64,000 nt of DNA from Persicimonas caeni (GTDB lineage Bacteria; Myxococcota_A; Bradymonadia; Bradymonadales; Bradymonadaceae). A program made the position numbers and the translations under genes. Positions 8,727 to 18,071 of the stretch are shown here, piece after piece (position 1 is the stretch's first letter; every line of letters starts with the position of its first letter). The notes under the pieces were generated by a model that worked only from the letters and a program-made list of their open reading frames with translations, did not search any database and was not told the origin of the DNA. Where the stretch lies: assembly GCF_006517175.1 (NCBI RefSeq), contig NZ_CP041186.1:6723074-6787073 (forward strand). Reading direction: 5' to 3'.

Positions 8727-9326
8727 ATGTCCCTTCTGACGGGCACACCTGATACTCGCACCCAGCATTCCGAGGGCTTGGGGTTGTTCAATGTCTTTTT
8801 GGCCAAGGGCATTCCGGTCGCGCTGGGAATCATTGGCGTCATCATCGAAGGCTGGGGAGGCATTTCGTGGCCAGGCGCGCTGATCAGCGGCACCGTCGCG
8901 GCCGTGGCGATGAGCGCCTTCAATGGGCTGGGGCGTGCCCTCGGGCTGACGGGGCTTCGCTTCGACGAGATGCTCGGCACCCTGATGGCCGAGCCGCGTA
9001 CCACCGGGGCGCGCGCGCTGGGGATGTTCATCCACCTGGCCTTCGGCGCGCTCTTGGCCGTGGGCTGGGCCTACACCATGGCCTTGTTCAACTGGTCGAC
9101 CAACTGGTTCAGCGGCATGCTCTGGGGCGCCTTTGTCGGCGCGCTCGCCTTGCTGCTGGTCTCGTCGATGGGCGTCATCCACCCCAAGATGCGCGAGCAT
9201 CGCCAAGAAGACCCGGGGCCGGCGGGGACCAACTTGGGCAGGATGACACCGGTGTGGGTGGGGCTCGCCCACCTGGTTTACGGCGCCACGATGGGGTTGT
9301 TGTACGCAGGCGTCTTCTTGGAATGA
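8727..9326 (+). CDS. Integral membrane protein, unknown function
   Basis: 199 residues with four or five hydrophobic segments: 'GIPVALGIIGVIIEGWGGI', 'GALISGTVAAVAMSAF', 'ALGMFIHLAFGALLAVGWAYTMALF', 'GMLWGAFVGALALLLVSSMGVI' and 'VGLAHLVYGATMGLLYAGV'. I chose the ATG preceded by GGAGG (five-base spacing) over an upstream in-frame GTG at 8688. The alternation of Gly-rich spans and the conserved-looking 'HLAFGALLAV...HLVYGATMGLLY' suggests an internal duplication. Family not recognised. It sits 33 bp before the hybrid kinase gene on the same strand, so a sensory link is possible. Confidence 0.65.
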   Translation: MSLLTGTPDTRTQHSEGLGLFNVFLAKGIPVALGIIGVIIEGWGGISWPGALISGTVAAVAMSAFNGLGRALGLTGLRFDEMLGTLMAEPRTTGARALGMFIHLAFGALLAVGWAYTMALFNWSTNWFSGMLWGAFVGALALLLVSSMGVIHPKMREHRQEDPGPAGTNLGRMTPVWVGLAHLVYGATMGLLYAGVFLE

Positions 9327-9359
9327 GCTGATTGCACCTGAGAATAGTCGGGAGGTTGG

Positions 9360-11762
<2,403 letters not shown>

Positions 11763-11765
11763 TGG

Positions 11766-12755
11766 TCAAACCTCGAGCAGTCGCTCGAGCTTGATGCCCA
11801 CGCCGCCGGTGGCCCGACGAAGCTCGCGGTACTCCTCGAGCGCCTCGGGGTCGCCGTCGCTGCGGCGCATCGCGCGGATGAGCGTGTTCTTCGGGGTGTG
11901 CTCGGAGGGGACGAACTCGACGACGCGGGTCTCGTAGCCCGCCGCGCGGAGCAGGAGCATGCGAAACGTGTCCGTGATCTGCGCGCCGCTCGTGCGTCGA
12001 AGCTGCGGGGTCTGCCAGATGGGCCGAAAGGCCCCGTCGACGTCGGCCTCGTCGAGCTCCTTCCAGCCGCGCGCGAGCTCCGCCTGGCAGCAGGGCGCCA
12101 CCGCGATGAGCTCGGCCTCTTCGGCGATGCCCAGCGCGATGGCGTCGTCGGTGGCGGTGTCGCAGGCGTGCAGCGAGATGACCGCGTGGGTCTTGTCGAC
12201 CCCGTCTCCGAACGCGCTCTTCCAGGCCGACGCCGAGTCGAACACGTCGAGGTCGGCCGCCTCGTAGCGCAGGATATCCTGCAGGCCGGTGATCTCGGTG
12301 CGTCGGCGGCACTCGTCGACGAGCTTGGCGTTGATGTCGACGCCGAGGATACGCGCGGGCTGCTCCCAGACGTTCCGAAAACACCACGCCAGCGCCGTCG
12401 TCAGGTACGAGCGCCCGCAGCCTGCGTCGATGAAGTTGAGCACCCCGAAGCGCTCCATCAGCTCGCGAAGCGGCGGGCCCATCAGCCACAGCATATGGTT
12501 GAGCTGCAGGTATTTGCTCACCTGCGGCGGAGGCATGGTCGCGTCGCGATGCAACAGCCCCAACGCCCGCAACAGCGCCGGCGCCTCGCCGGGCAGCACC
12601 AACAAGTCCTTGCCGCCGGTCAACTCGCGGGTGCGCTCGTCGGTCCAATACTCACGGGCCATCTCGCCGAAGGCCTCTCGCCACTGTTCTCGCATGCCGG
12701 TTTCTCGTACTTGGAGGCAGACCTTCCAGGTCTGGAGCAGCCGCCGCCTACTCAT
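11766..12755 (-). CDS. SAM-dependent methyltransferase (Methyltransf_32-like)
   Basis: 329 residues. The SAM site is 'FIDAGCGRSYLTTALAW' (motif I), followed by an acidic strand end ('ILGVDINAKLVDE'), 'VISLHACDTATDDAIALG' and 'LIAVAPCCQAELARGW'. The HACD and PCC motifs are characteristic of the Methyltransf_32 family, which includes proteins of the RRNAD1/METTL25 type; the substrate is unknown. The ATG overlaps the TGA of the upstream P-type ATPase gene (ATGA), so translation is probably coupled. It is convergent with the hybrid kinase, with stop codons only 3 bp apart. Confidence 0.85.
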   Translation of the reverse strand: MSRRRLLQTWKVCLQVRETGMREQWREAFGEMAREYWTDERTRELTGGKDLLVLPGEAPALLRALGLLHRDATMPPPQVSKYLQLNHMLWLMGPPLRELMERFGVLNFIDAGCGRSYLTTALAWCFRNVWEQPARILGVDINAKLVDECRRRTEITGLQDILRYEAADLDVFDSASAWKSAFGDGVDKTHAVISLHACDTATDDAIALGIAEEAELIAVAPCCQAELARGWKELDEADVDGAFRPIWQTPQLRRTSGAQITDTFRMLLLRAAGYETRVVEFVPSEHTPKNTLIRAMRRSDGDPEALEEYRELRRATGGVGIKLERLLEV

Positions 12756-15061
12756 TCACTGCGAAGCATTCGCATGCCATTGAAAATCACCAACAGGCTC
12801 GTGCCCATGTCGGCCAACACGGCCATCCATAGCGTCGCCATTCCCACCGCGGCCAGAGCGAAGACGGCCACTTTGATGCCCAGCGCCAACACGATGTTCT
12901 GGCGGATGATGCGGCCGGTGCGCGCGCCCAGGTCAATGGCCTGCGGCAGCTTCTCGAGGTCGTCGGCCATCAGCGCCACGTGCGCTGTGTCGAGCGCGAT
13001 ATCGGTGCCCGCCGCCCCCATGGCGATGCCCACCGGGGCCGCCGCGAGCGCCGGGGCATCGTTGATGCCGTCGCCGACCATGGCCACGTGCCGGTGACGC
13101 TTCGACAGCTTCTCGATGGCGCTGACCTTGTCCTCGGGCAGCAGGTTGGCGAGCACCGCGTCGTCGTCGAGGCCGAGCTCCTCGGCCACGGCGGACGCGC
13201 ACACGGCGTTGTCGCCGGTGAGCATGTAGACGTCGCCGACCTGCCCGCCGCGCAGTCGCTCGACGGTGGCCTTCGCCTCCGGGCGCGGCGTGTCCTCGAT
13301 GGCGATGAGCCCGAGGAACTCGTCCCCGCGGGCCACGCCTACGACCGTCTGGCCGTGCTCCTCGAGCGCGGTCCACCTCGCCGAATTGGCCTCGGAAGCC
13401 GCGTCGAAGTCGACGCCGTGCTCTTCGAGCAGCGTGCGGCTGCCGACGAGGATCTTCTGGCCCGCCTCGCCCGACCGAGAAGGCGCCGGCGCGTCGGCCG
13501 TCGCGCTCGACGAGCACCCCCCCGAGCAGCACGACTCGCCGGCCTCGGCGACCATCTCGACCTGCTCGGCTTGTTGGGCTTGTTTGGCTTGTTGGGCTTG
13601 TTTGGATTGGGCCAAGTCGGCCTCGGCAACCCACGCCTCCACGCCGCGGCCCACCTGCGCCTGAAACGACACCAGCCGCCCGCCGTTGTAGTCGAGCCCC
13701 CGGGCGTCGGCGGCCTGCGTGATCGCGCGGGCCAGGTAGTGCTCACTTCGGCTCTCGGCGGTCGCGGCGAGCCGCAACAACGCGTCGTCGTCGACGCCGG
13801 ATACCGGCACGACCTCGGTCACCTGCGGCCGGCCTTGCGTGAGCGTCCCCGTCTTGTCGAAGGCGACCGCGCGGATGCGCCCGAGCTCTTCGAGGAAACG
13901 TCCACCCTTGATGAGAATCCCGTCGCGGGCGGCGCGGGCGAGCGCCGAGGCGGTCGTGATCGGCGTCGCCAACACCAGGGCGCACGGACACGCGATGACC
14001 AACAAAACAAGCGAGCGGTAGAACCAGGTCTCCCAGTCCCCGCCGAAGAAGATCGGCGGCACGGTCGCGGCGAGCACGGCCAGGGCGATGACCGACGGGG
14101 TGTAGCGGCGCGCGAAACGCTCGACGAAGCGCTCCGACTCCGAGCGGTTCTGCTGGGCGGTCTCGATCGCCTCGATGACCTTGGCCAGCGTGGTGTCGTC
14201 GGGGGCGTGGTCGACGCGGATGTCGAGGCTTCCCTGCCCGTTGAGCGTGCCGGCGAAGACCTCATCCCCCGCCCGCTTGTGGGCCGGCTTCGACTCGCCG
14301 GTGATCGGCGCCTGGTCGACCTCGCTCTCGCCGGCCTCGACGACCCCGTCGACCGGGATCTTCTCGCCCGGACGCACGATGACCTGCTCGCCGATGCCGA
14401 CCATCTCGACGGGCACCACCTCTTCCTGGCCGTCGCGCACCACCCGCGCCTCGTCGGGCGCGAGTTCCATGAGCTTCCCGATGGCGCTGCGCGCCCGCGA
14501 CATGCTCGCCCCTTCGAGCCACTCGGCAAACGCGAACAGCGCGACGACCATCGCCGCCTCGAGCCACTCGCCTAGAATCAGCGCCCCGATGACCGCCACG
14601 GTCATCAACACGTTGATGTCCATGTCGAGCCGCTTGGCCGAGCGAATCGCGGTCTTGAAGACGGGAAACCCGCCCACCGCGGTCGCCACCACGAGGCTGG
14701 CCACCGCCACCGTGGGCAGCGCGAACACGTGCATGCACAACACGCCCACGACGATGAGAAGCCCGGCGACCAACACCGGAAGCAGATCCGCATCGCGCCA
14801 CCAGGGTGGCCGCGTGGGCATGCTCCCGGCCCCGGGGCGCTTTCGCGGCGTGGCCGAAAGCCCCACCGGCTCCAACGCGGCGCCGACTTGGTCGGGATCG
14901 AATTCGGGCGCATGACTCACCCGCACACTGCCGGCGGCCAGGCTCACCTGCACACCCTCGACGCCCGGCAGCGGCCCGAGGGTGTCCTCGACGAGTTTGA
15001 CCTCGCTCGAGCAGCACAGGCCTTTGACTTGGTAGGTCGTGGTGGTTGTGACGTTCGACAT
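12752..15061 (-). CDS. Heavy-metal translocating P1B-type ATPase (Zn/Cd/Pb class)
   Basis: 769 residues. An N-terminal HMA-like domain carries 'GLCCSSEVKLVE' rather than the canonical GMxCxxC. A cluster of membrane spans follows, then the actuator loop with 'TGES', the intramembrane metal site 'CPC' (Cys358-Pro-Cys360), phosphorylated Asp402 in 'DKTGT', and the hinge 'MVGDGINDAPAL'. The CPC motif plus a final-helix Asp ('LADMGTSLLVIFNGMRML') suggests divalent Zn/Cd/Pb export. Unusual: the nucleotide-binding domain carries a Gln/Ala/Lys low-complexity insert (~480-498) followed by 'CCSGGCSS', a possible extra metal-binding segment. No MerR or ArsR regulator is adjacent. Operon with the coupled methyltransferase. 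Confidence 0.95.
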   Translation of the reverse strand: MSNVTTTTTYQVKGLCCSSEVKLVEDTLGPLPGVEGVQVSLAAGSVRVSHAPEFDPDQVGAALEPVGLSATPRKRPGAGSMPTRPPWWRDADLLPVLVAGLLIVVGVLCMHVFALPTVAVASLVVATAVGGFPVFKTAIRSAKRLDMDINVLMTVAVIGALILGEWLEAAMVVALFAFAEWLEGASMSRARSAIGKLMELAPDEARVVRDGQEEVVPVEMVGIGEQVIVRPGEKIPVDGVVEAGESEVDQAPITGESKPAHKRAGDEVFAGTLNGQGSLDIRVDHAPDDTTLAKVIEAIETAQQNRSESERFVERFARRYTPSVIALAVLAATVPPIFFGGDWETWFYRSLVLLVIACPCALVLATPITTASALARAARDGILIKGGRFLEELGRIRAVAFDKTGTLTQGRPQVTEVVPVSGVDDDALLRLAATAESRSEHYLARAITQAADARGLDYNGGRLVSFQAQVGRGVEAWVAEADLAQSKQAQQAKQAQQAEQVEMVAEAGESCCSGGCSSSATADAPAPSRSGEAGQKILVGSRTLLEEHGVDFDAASEANSARWTALEEHGQTVVGVARGDEFLGLIAIEDTPRPEAKATVERLRGGQVGDVYMLTGDNAVCASAVAEELGLDDDAVLANLLPEDKVSAIEKLSKRHRHVAMVGDGINDAPALAAAPVGIAMGAAGTDIALDTAHVALMADDLEKLPQAIDLGARTGRIIRQNIVLALGIKVAVFALAAVGMATLWMAVLADMGTSLLVIFNGMRMLRSE

Positions 15062-15364
15062 CGGAGGTGCTCGGGTAGATACAACGAGTTTCGGGGCTCA
15101 CGACTACAGGAACCCATCAGGGGCGCTCAACAATCCAAAGTGATGGTGAATGGTCATTGCCTACAGATCGAAACCTCCCGGAAGTCGTCCACGTGCGGCG
15201 GGCCGGAGCACGGTCAACCCGCATAAAGCGCCGCCGACGGTCGAGACGAGGCTGTCGCAAAAGGGCGGCGTCGTTTGGAGGCAGTGCTTCCAGCGCTGGT
15301 TGCAGGAGCGTGCAGCCTTGCTACCAGGGCAAGATGCCCGGCCTCCAAAGGCTTTCGCGGCAGC

Positions 15365-15414
15365 CTCGAGACGACCGGGCCCCGATCAGGCTGTGCGCCT
15401 CGGCCAGGCTGAGC
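15365..15414 (+). repeat. Copy 1 of a ~50-bp dispersed duplication
   Basis: TCGAGACGACCG-x-GCCCCGA followed by GGCTGTGCGCCTCG recurs at 16723-16772 in the same orientation, about 1.3 kb away and flanking the MBL-fold gene. A related shorter block (GCGCCGCCGACGGTCGAGAC) is at 15227-15246. Confidence 0.5.
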
Positions 15415-15490
15415 GCCCCAACGGGGTCGGGGTGCGGTGCTCCGCGCCTCACAATCATACATAAGTGCTCTTGTGGGCTGGAAGGGCAAT

Positions 15491-15530
15491 TCGAGCCCGT
15501 GAACGTGCACGTGCACCTGAACGTGAACGG
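15491..15530 (+). repeat. Left arm of 40-bp inverted repeat made of GTGAAC/GTGCAC hexamers
   Basis: After CGAGCCC, five hexamers of the form [GC]TG[AC]AC follow in a row and end in GG. The reverse complement of 15636-15675 matches nearly all of its 40 positions. The arms are 105 bp apart. Confidence 0.7.
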
Positions 15531-15635
15531 CAGTTAAACCAGCAGTGAGACAGAGATCTGCTCGAAAATGCGAGTGACCGCATGCGCTTGATTCGAGCGC
15601 AGTTGCTGTTTCGAGCTCGATAGCAGTCGAAAAGA

Positions 15636-15675
15636 CCGTTCACGTGCACGTGCAGGTTCATGTTCACGGGTTCGA
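15636..15675 (-). repeat. Right arm of 40-bp inverted repeat made of GTGAAC/GTGCAC hexamers
   Basis: Read on the minus strand it is CGAACCC followed by hexamers GTGAAC, ATGAAC, CTGCAC, GTGCAC, GTGAAC, GG. It pairs with 15491-15530. The hexamer composition differs slightly between arms, which suggests drift or recombination within the repeat. Confidence 0.7.
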
Positions 15676-15866
15676 GTCGACCTCATCCGGCATTCGGACT
15701 TGTGAACAATCGTTGGGCGCGAAGCAGCGGGGGCCTATATGGTCGGCTTATCAGAAGTGGTTCTTTTCCAGGTATGCACCGGCGTCCGCCCACTTGGCCG
15801 CAAGCCCAACGCCCCTACGTTGTGCGCGTCACCGTCGACCGCCTCATGTCCACCAGGGAGGACGCC

Positions 15867-16688
15867 GTGGAAGAAATCACCTTAGCCGAACCGACCCGGG
15901 TCGCCCCCGACACCTTCGCCCTCTCATCGTATGTCCCGTTGCCCGGCCTGGGCGTCTTGCCGGTCAACGCGTTTCTCGTGCGCGCCCAGCAGCCCATCCT
16001 CGTCGACGCGGGGCTGTCGGCCACCCGCGAGGCGCTCCTCGCCCGCCTCGAAGAGCTCGTCGACCTGGACGAGCTGCGCTGGATCTGGCTCACGCATACT
16101 GACCCCGACCACATCGGCGCCATCGAGCTGCTCTTGGAGCGCGCCCCCAACGCCCGGGTGGTCACCACCTACCTCGGCATGGGCAAGATGGGCCTGCACC
16201 GCCCGCTGCCCCCCGAGCGCGTCTACCTGCTCAACCCGGGCCAAGAACTCGATCTGGGCGACCGCAAGCTCTTCGCTCTGCGCCCGCCCACCTACGACGC
16301 CCCCGAGACGACCGCCGCCTTCGACCCGAAGACCCGCGCGCTCTTCGCCGCCGACTGCTTCGGCACCCTCATGAAAGCCCCCGCCCAGACCGCCGCCGAA
16401 ATCCACCCCGACGAGCTTCGCGACGGCATGATCACCTGGGCGAGCGTCGACGCCCCCTGGCTCGAGTTCATCGATGAAGAGGCCTTCGAGGCCTCGGTGC
16501 GCGCGCTCGAGCGCCTGGCGCCCAAATACGTCTTCAGCGGGCACTTGCCCCCCGCCGAAGACCTGTCCGACACGCTCGCCGCCTGCCTGCGGGACGCCCG
16601 CGGCGTGACCCCGTTCGTGGGGCCCGACCAGGCCACCATGGAGGCGATGATGGGGGAGGAGCCGCCGAGTGGTGAGGCGCGGGCTTAG
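15867..16688 (+). CDS. MBL-fold metallo-hydrolase (ODP/flavorubredoxin-like)
   Basis: 273 residues from a GTG with GGGAGG five bases upstream; an in-frame ATG at 15846 has no ribosome site. The metal-binding motif 'THTDPDHIGAIE' has the HxDxDH-like form typical of the oxygen-binding diiron protein (ODP) branch of the metallo-beta-lactamase fold. Further ligands are likely in 'FAADCFG' (Asp) and 'FSGHLPPAED' (His). Relatives include the diiron module of flavodiiron NO/O2 reductases, but no flavodoxin domain is fused here, so the activity is open. Flanked on both sides by copies of a ~50-bp duplication. Confidence 0.85.
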   Translation: MEEITLAEPTRVAPDTFALSSYVPLPGLGVLPVNAFLVRAQQPILVDAGLSATREALLARLEELVDLDELRWIWLTHTDPDHIGAIELLLERAPNARVVTTYLGMGKMGLHRPLPPERVYLLNPGQELDLGDRKLFALRPPTYDAPETTAAFDPKTRALFAADCFGTLMKAPAQTAAEIHPDELRDGMITWASVDAPWLEFIDEEAFEASVRALERLAPKYVFSGHLPPAEDLSDTLAACLRDARGVTPFVGPDQATMEAMMGEEPPSGEARA

Positions 16689-16722
16689 CGCCCCGGGGCG
16701 CGGTGCTCTGCGCCGCCGGCGG

Positions 16723-16772
16723 TCGAGACGACCGCGCCCCGAGGTGGCTGTGCGCCTCGAACAAGCTGTGCG
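16723..16772 (+). repeat. Copy 2 of a ~50-bp dispersed duplication
   Basis: Matches 15365-15414 at most positions in the same orientation. It lies just after the MBL-fold gene, so the two copies bracket that gene. Confidence 0.5.
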
Positions 16773-16938
16773 TCCTAGCCCGGGGCCGGTCGCGGTCACG
16801 GAGCCGGTATCCGGGAGCCGGCTGGCCTCCCCAACCAAAACATGGCATATTCGTCGGCACGTACCCGACAACTGAACTGTCCCCGGGAGGGGGACCCCGC
16901 TGGCGGCATGCGAGCGGAGCAATGCGAATGGAGACGTG

Positions 16939-17679
16939 ATGCACGAAGCTAAGTTCGATATTGGTCTCAAAGCGCTGTTCAACCGTGGTAAGAACCGAGT
17001 CCAGAACATCGAGGTGGCCCAGCCCAGCGGCCGCGAGATGATCGGGATGGCGTACAACCTGCTCGACCAGGAGTTCGCGCCCTACGATGCGGCGGTCGCC
17101 GCCGTGCAGAAGGAGGGCGAGGAGGCCGCGCGTGCGGCCGAGGAAGTCGCGCTCGCCGAGGTCGACACCGAGGAGGCCTTCGCCCACCTGCACGCGACCG
17201 GCAACGCGCGCCTGTACGAGCTCAAGGCCGACCCGAACGAGGACGCCGACCTGTACGAGCGGCGCATGAGCCGTGGGATGCCGTTGAATCCGTCGGAATT
17301 CTCTCACTTGGGCGTCGACCGTACCTCGGCGGCGATGGCCACGGCGATCGAATTCATGACGGGTGAATTTCCCGACGGCCATGCCGCGCTCGAGCGCGCC
17401 CGGGAGGCGCATGCCAACCTGAAGGCCAAGCTCGAAGCCGCCGATTCCGAGGAGGCCGAGCGCGTGGCCGCGATGCAGGCGCTGTTCGACGCGCGCACGA
17501 GCGCCAAACGCGCCTACTCGGCGGCGCGCAAGCTCGTCGACGCGGCGTTGTCGCTGGACGGTTCGGAAGAGCGCATCTCGCAGCTGATGCCGCCGCTGTC
17601 GTCGATCTATGACTCGGCGACCCCCTCGACGGACGAGCCCGTTGTTCCTGACGAGCCGGTCGAGCCGGTGGAGGCGTAA
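16939..17679 (+). CDS. Hypothetical Ala/Glu-rich helical protein
   Basis: 246 residues. Ribosome site GGAG five bases before the ATG (a GTG at 16936 is an alternative). Sequence is mostly predicted helix with long Ala/Glu/Lys/Arg heptad-like stretches (~50-80 and ~145-200), consistent with coiled coils. The tail 'PSTDEPVVPDEPVEPVEA' is an acidic Pro/Val repeat. No signal peptide and no recognised family. It ends right before the hairpin array at 17709, which probably terminates its transcription. Confidence 0.6.
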   Translation: MHEAKFDIGLKALFNRGKNRVQNIEVAQPSGREMIGMAYNLLDQEFAPYDAAVAAVQKEGEEAARAAEEVALAEVDTEEAFAHLHATGNARLYELKADPNEDADLYERRMSRGMPLNPSEFSHLGVDRTSAAMATAIEFMTGEFPDGHAALERAREAHANLKAKLEAADSEEAERVAAMQALFDARTSAKRAYSAARKLVDAALSLDGSEERISQLMPPLSSIYDSATPSTDEPVVPDEPVEPVEA

Positions 17680-17708
17680 GCGCGGAGTTTCGCCACACGA
17701 GCCTCGAG

Positions 17709-18050
17709 AACGCCAACCCCGACCATGGGGTTGGCGTTTTTTCTTGCCAGAACGCCAACCAATGCTGCTAGGTTGGCGTTTTTTCTTGCTGGAACGCCAA
17801 CCAAGACCGATGGGTTGGAGTTTTTTCTTGCTAGAACGCCAACCAAGGCCGTTGGGTTGGCGATTCTTCTTGCTGGAACGCCAGCCCAAGCCCCTTGGCT
17901 GCCGTTCTTTGGGGGCGAGTGCTGCAACCAAGGTCGTTGGGTTGGCGTTCTCGCTGGCCAAAACCGCAACGCGACTCGTTTGGGTTGGCGTTTTTGCTTG
18001 CGAGAACGCCAGCCCAAGGCCTTTGGCTGGCCTTCTGTCAGCGAGAGTGC
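17709..18050 (+). terminator. Tandem array of about eight terminator-like hairpins (42-bp period)
   Basis: Units begin at 17709, 17751, 17793, 17835 and 17877 at an exact 42-bp spacing, with three more degenerate units to about 18050. Each has AACGCCAACC, a 6-12 base loop, GGTTGGCGTT and then a T-rich run (TTTTTTCTTGC). Unit 1 has a perfect 12-bp stem with a 6-base loop and unit 2 a perfect 10-bp stem; later units carry single mismatches. The T-runs lie on the plus side, so they would stop transcripts from the gene ending at 17679. The array fills the gap between two convergent genes. Confidence 0.85.
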
Positions 18051-18071
18051 TGCAACTCGAGGGGCCGGGCT

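Larger units (their letters stand above)
15062..15866. other. ~800-bp region without a convincing gene
   Basis: Short frames here have no ribosome sites and unlikely composition (Arg/Ser-rich). The region holds a 40-bp inverted-repeat pair (15491-15530 and 15636-15675) and one copy of a ~50-bp dispersed duplication (15365-15414). No promoter stands out, although the divergent genes on either side must start transcription here. Confidence 0.6.

Noticed and set aside
12980-14575. 531-codon plus-strand frame opposite the metal ATPase
   Set aside because: Antisense of a gene with all P-type ATPase motifs; no motifs of its own.
17709-18050. CRISPR array
   Set aside because: Units are contiguous hairpins with no unique spacers of constant length and no cas genes.
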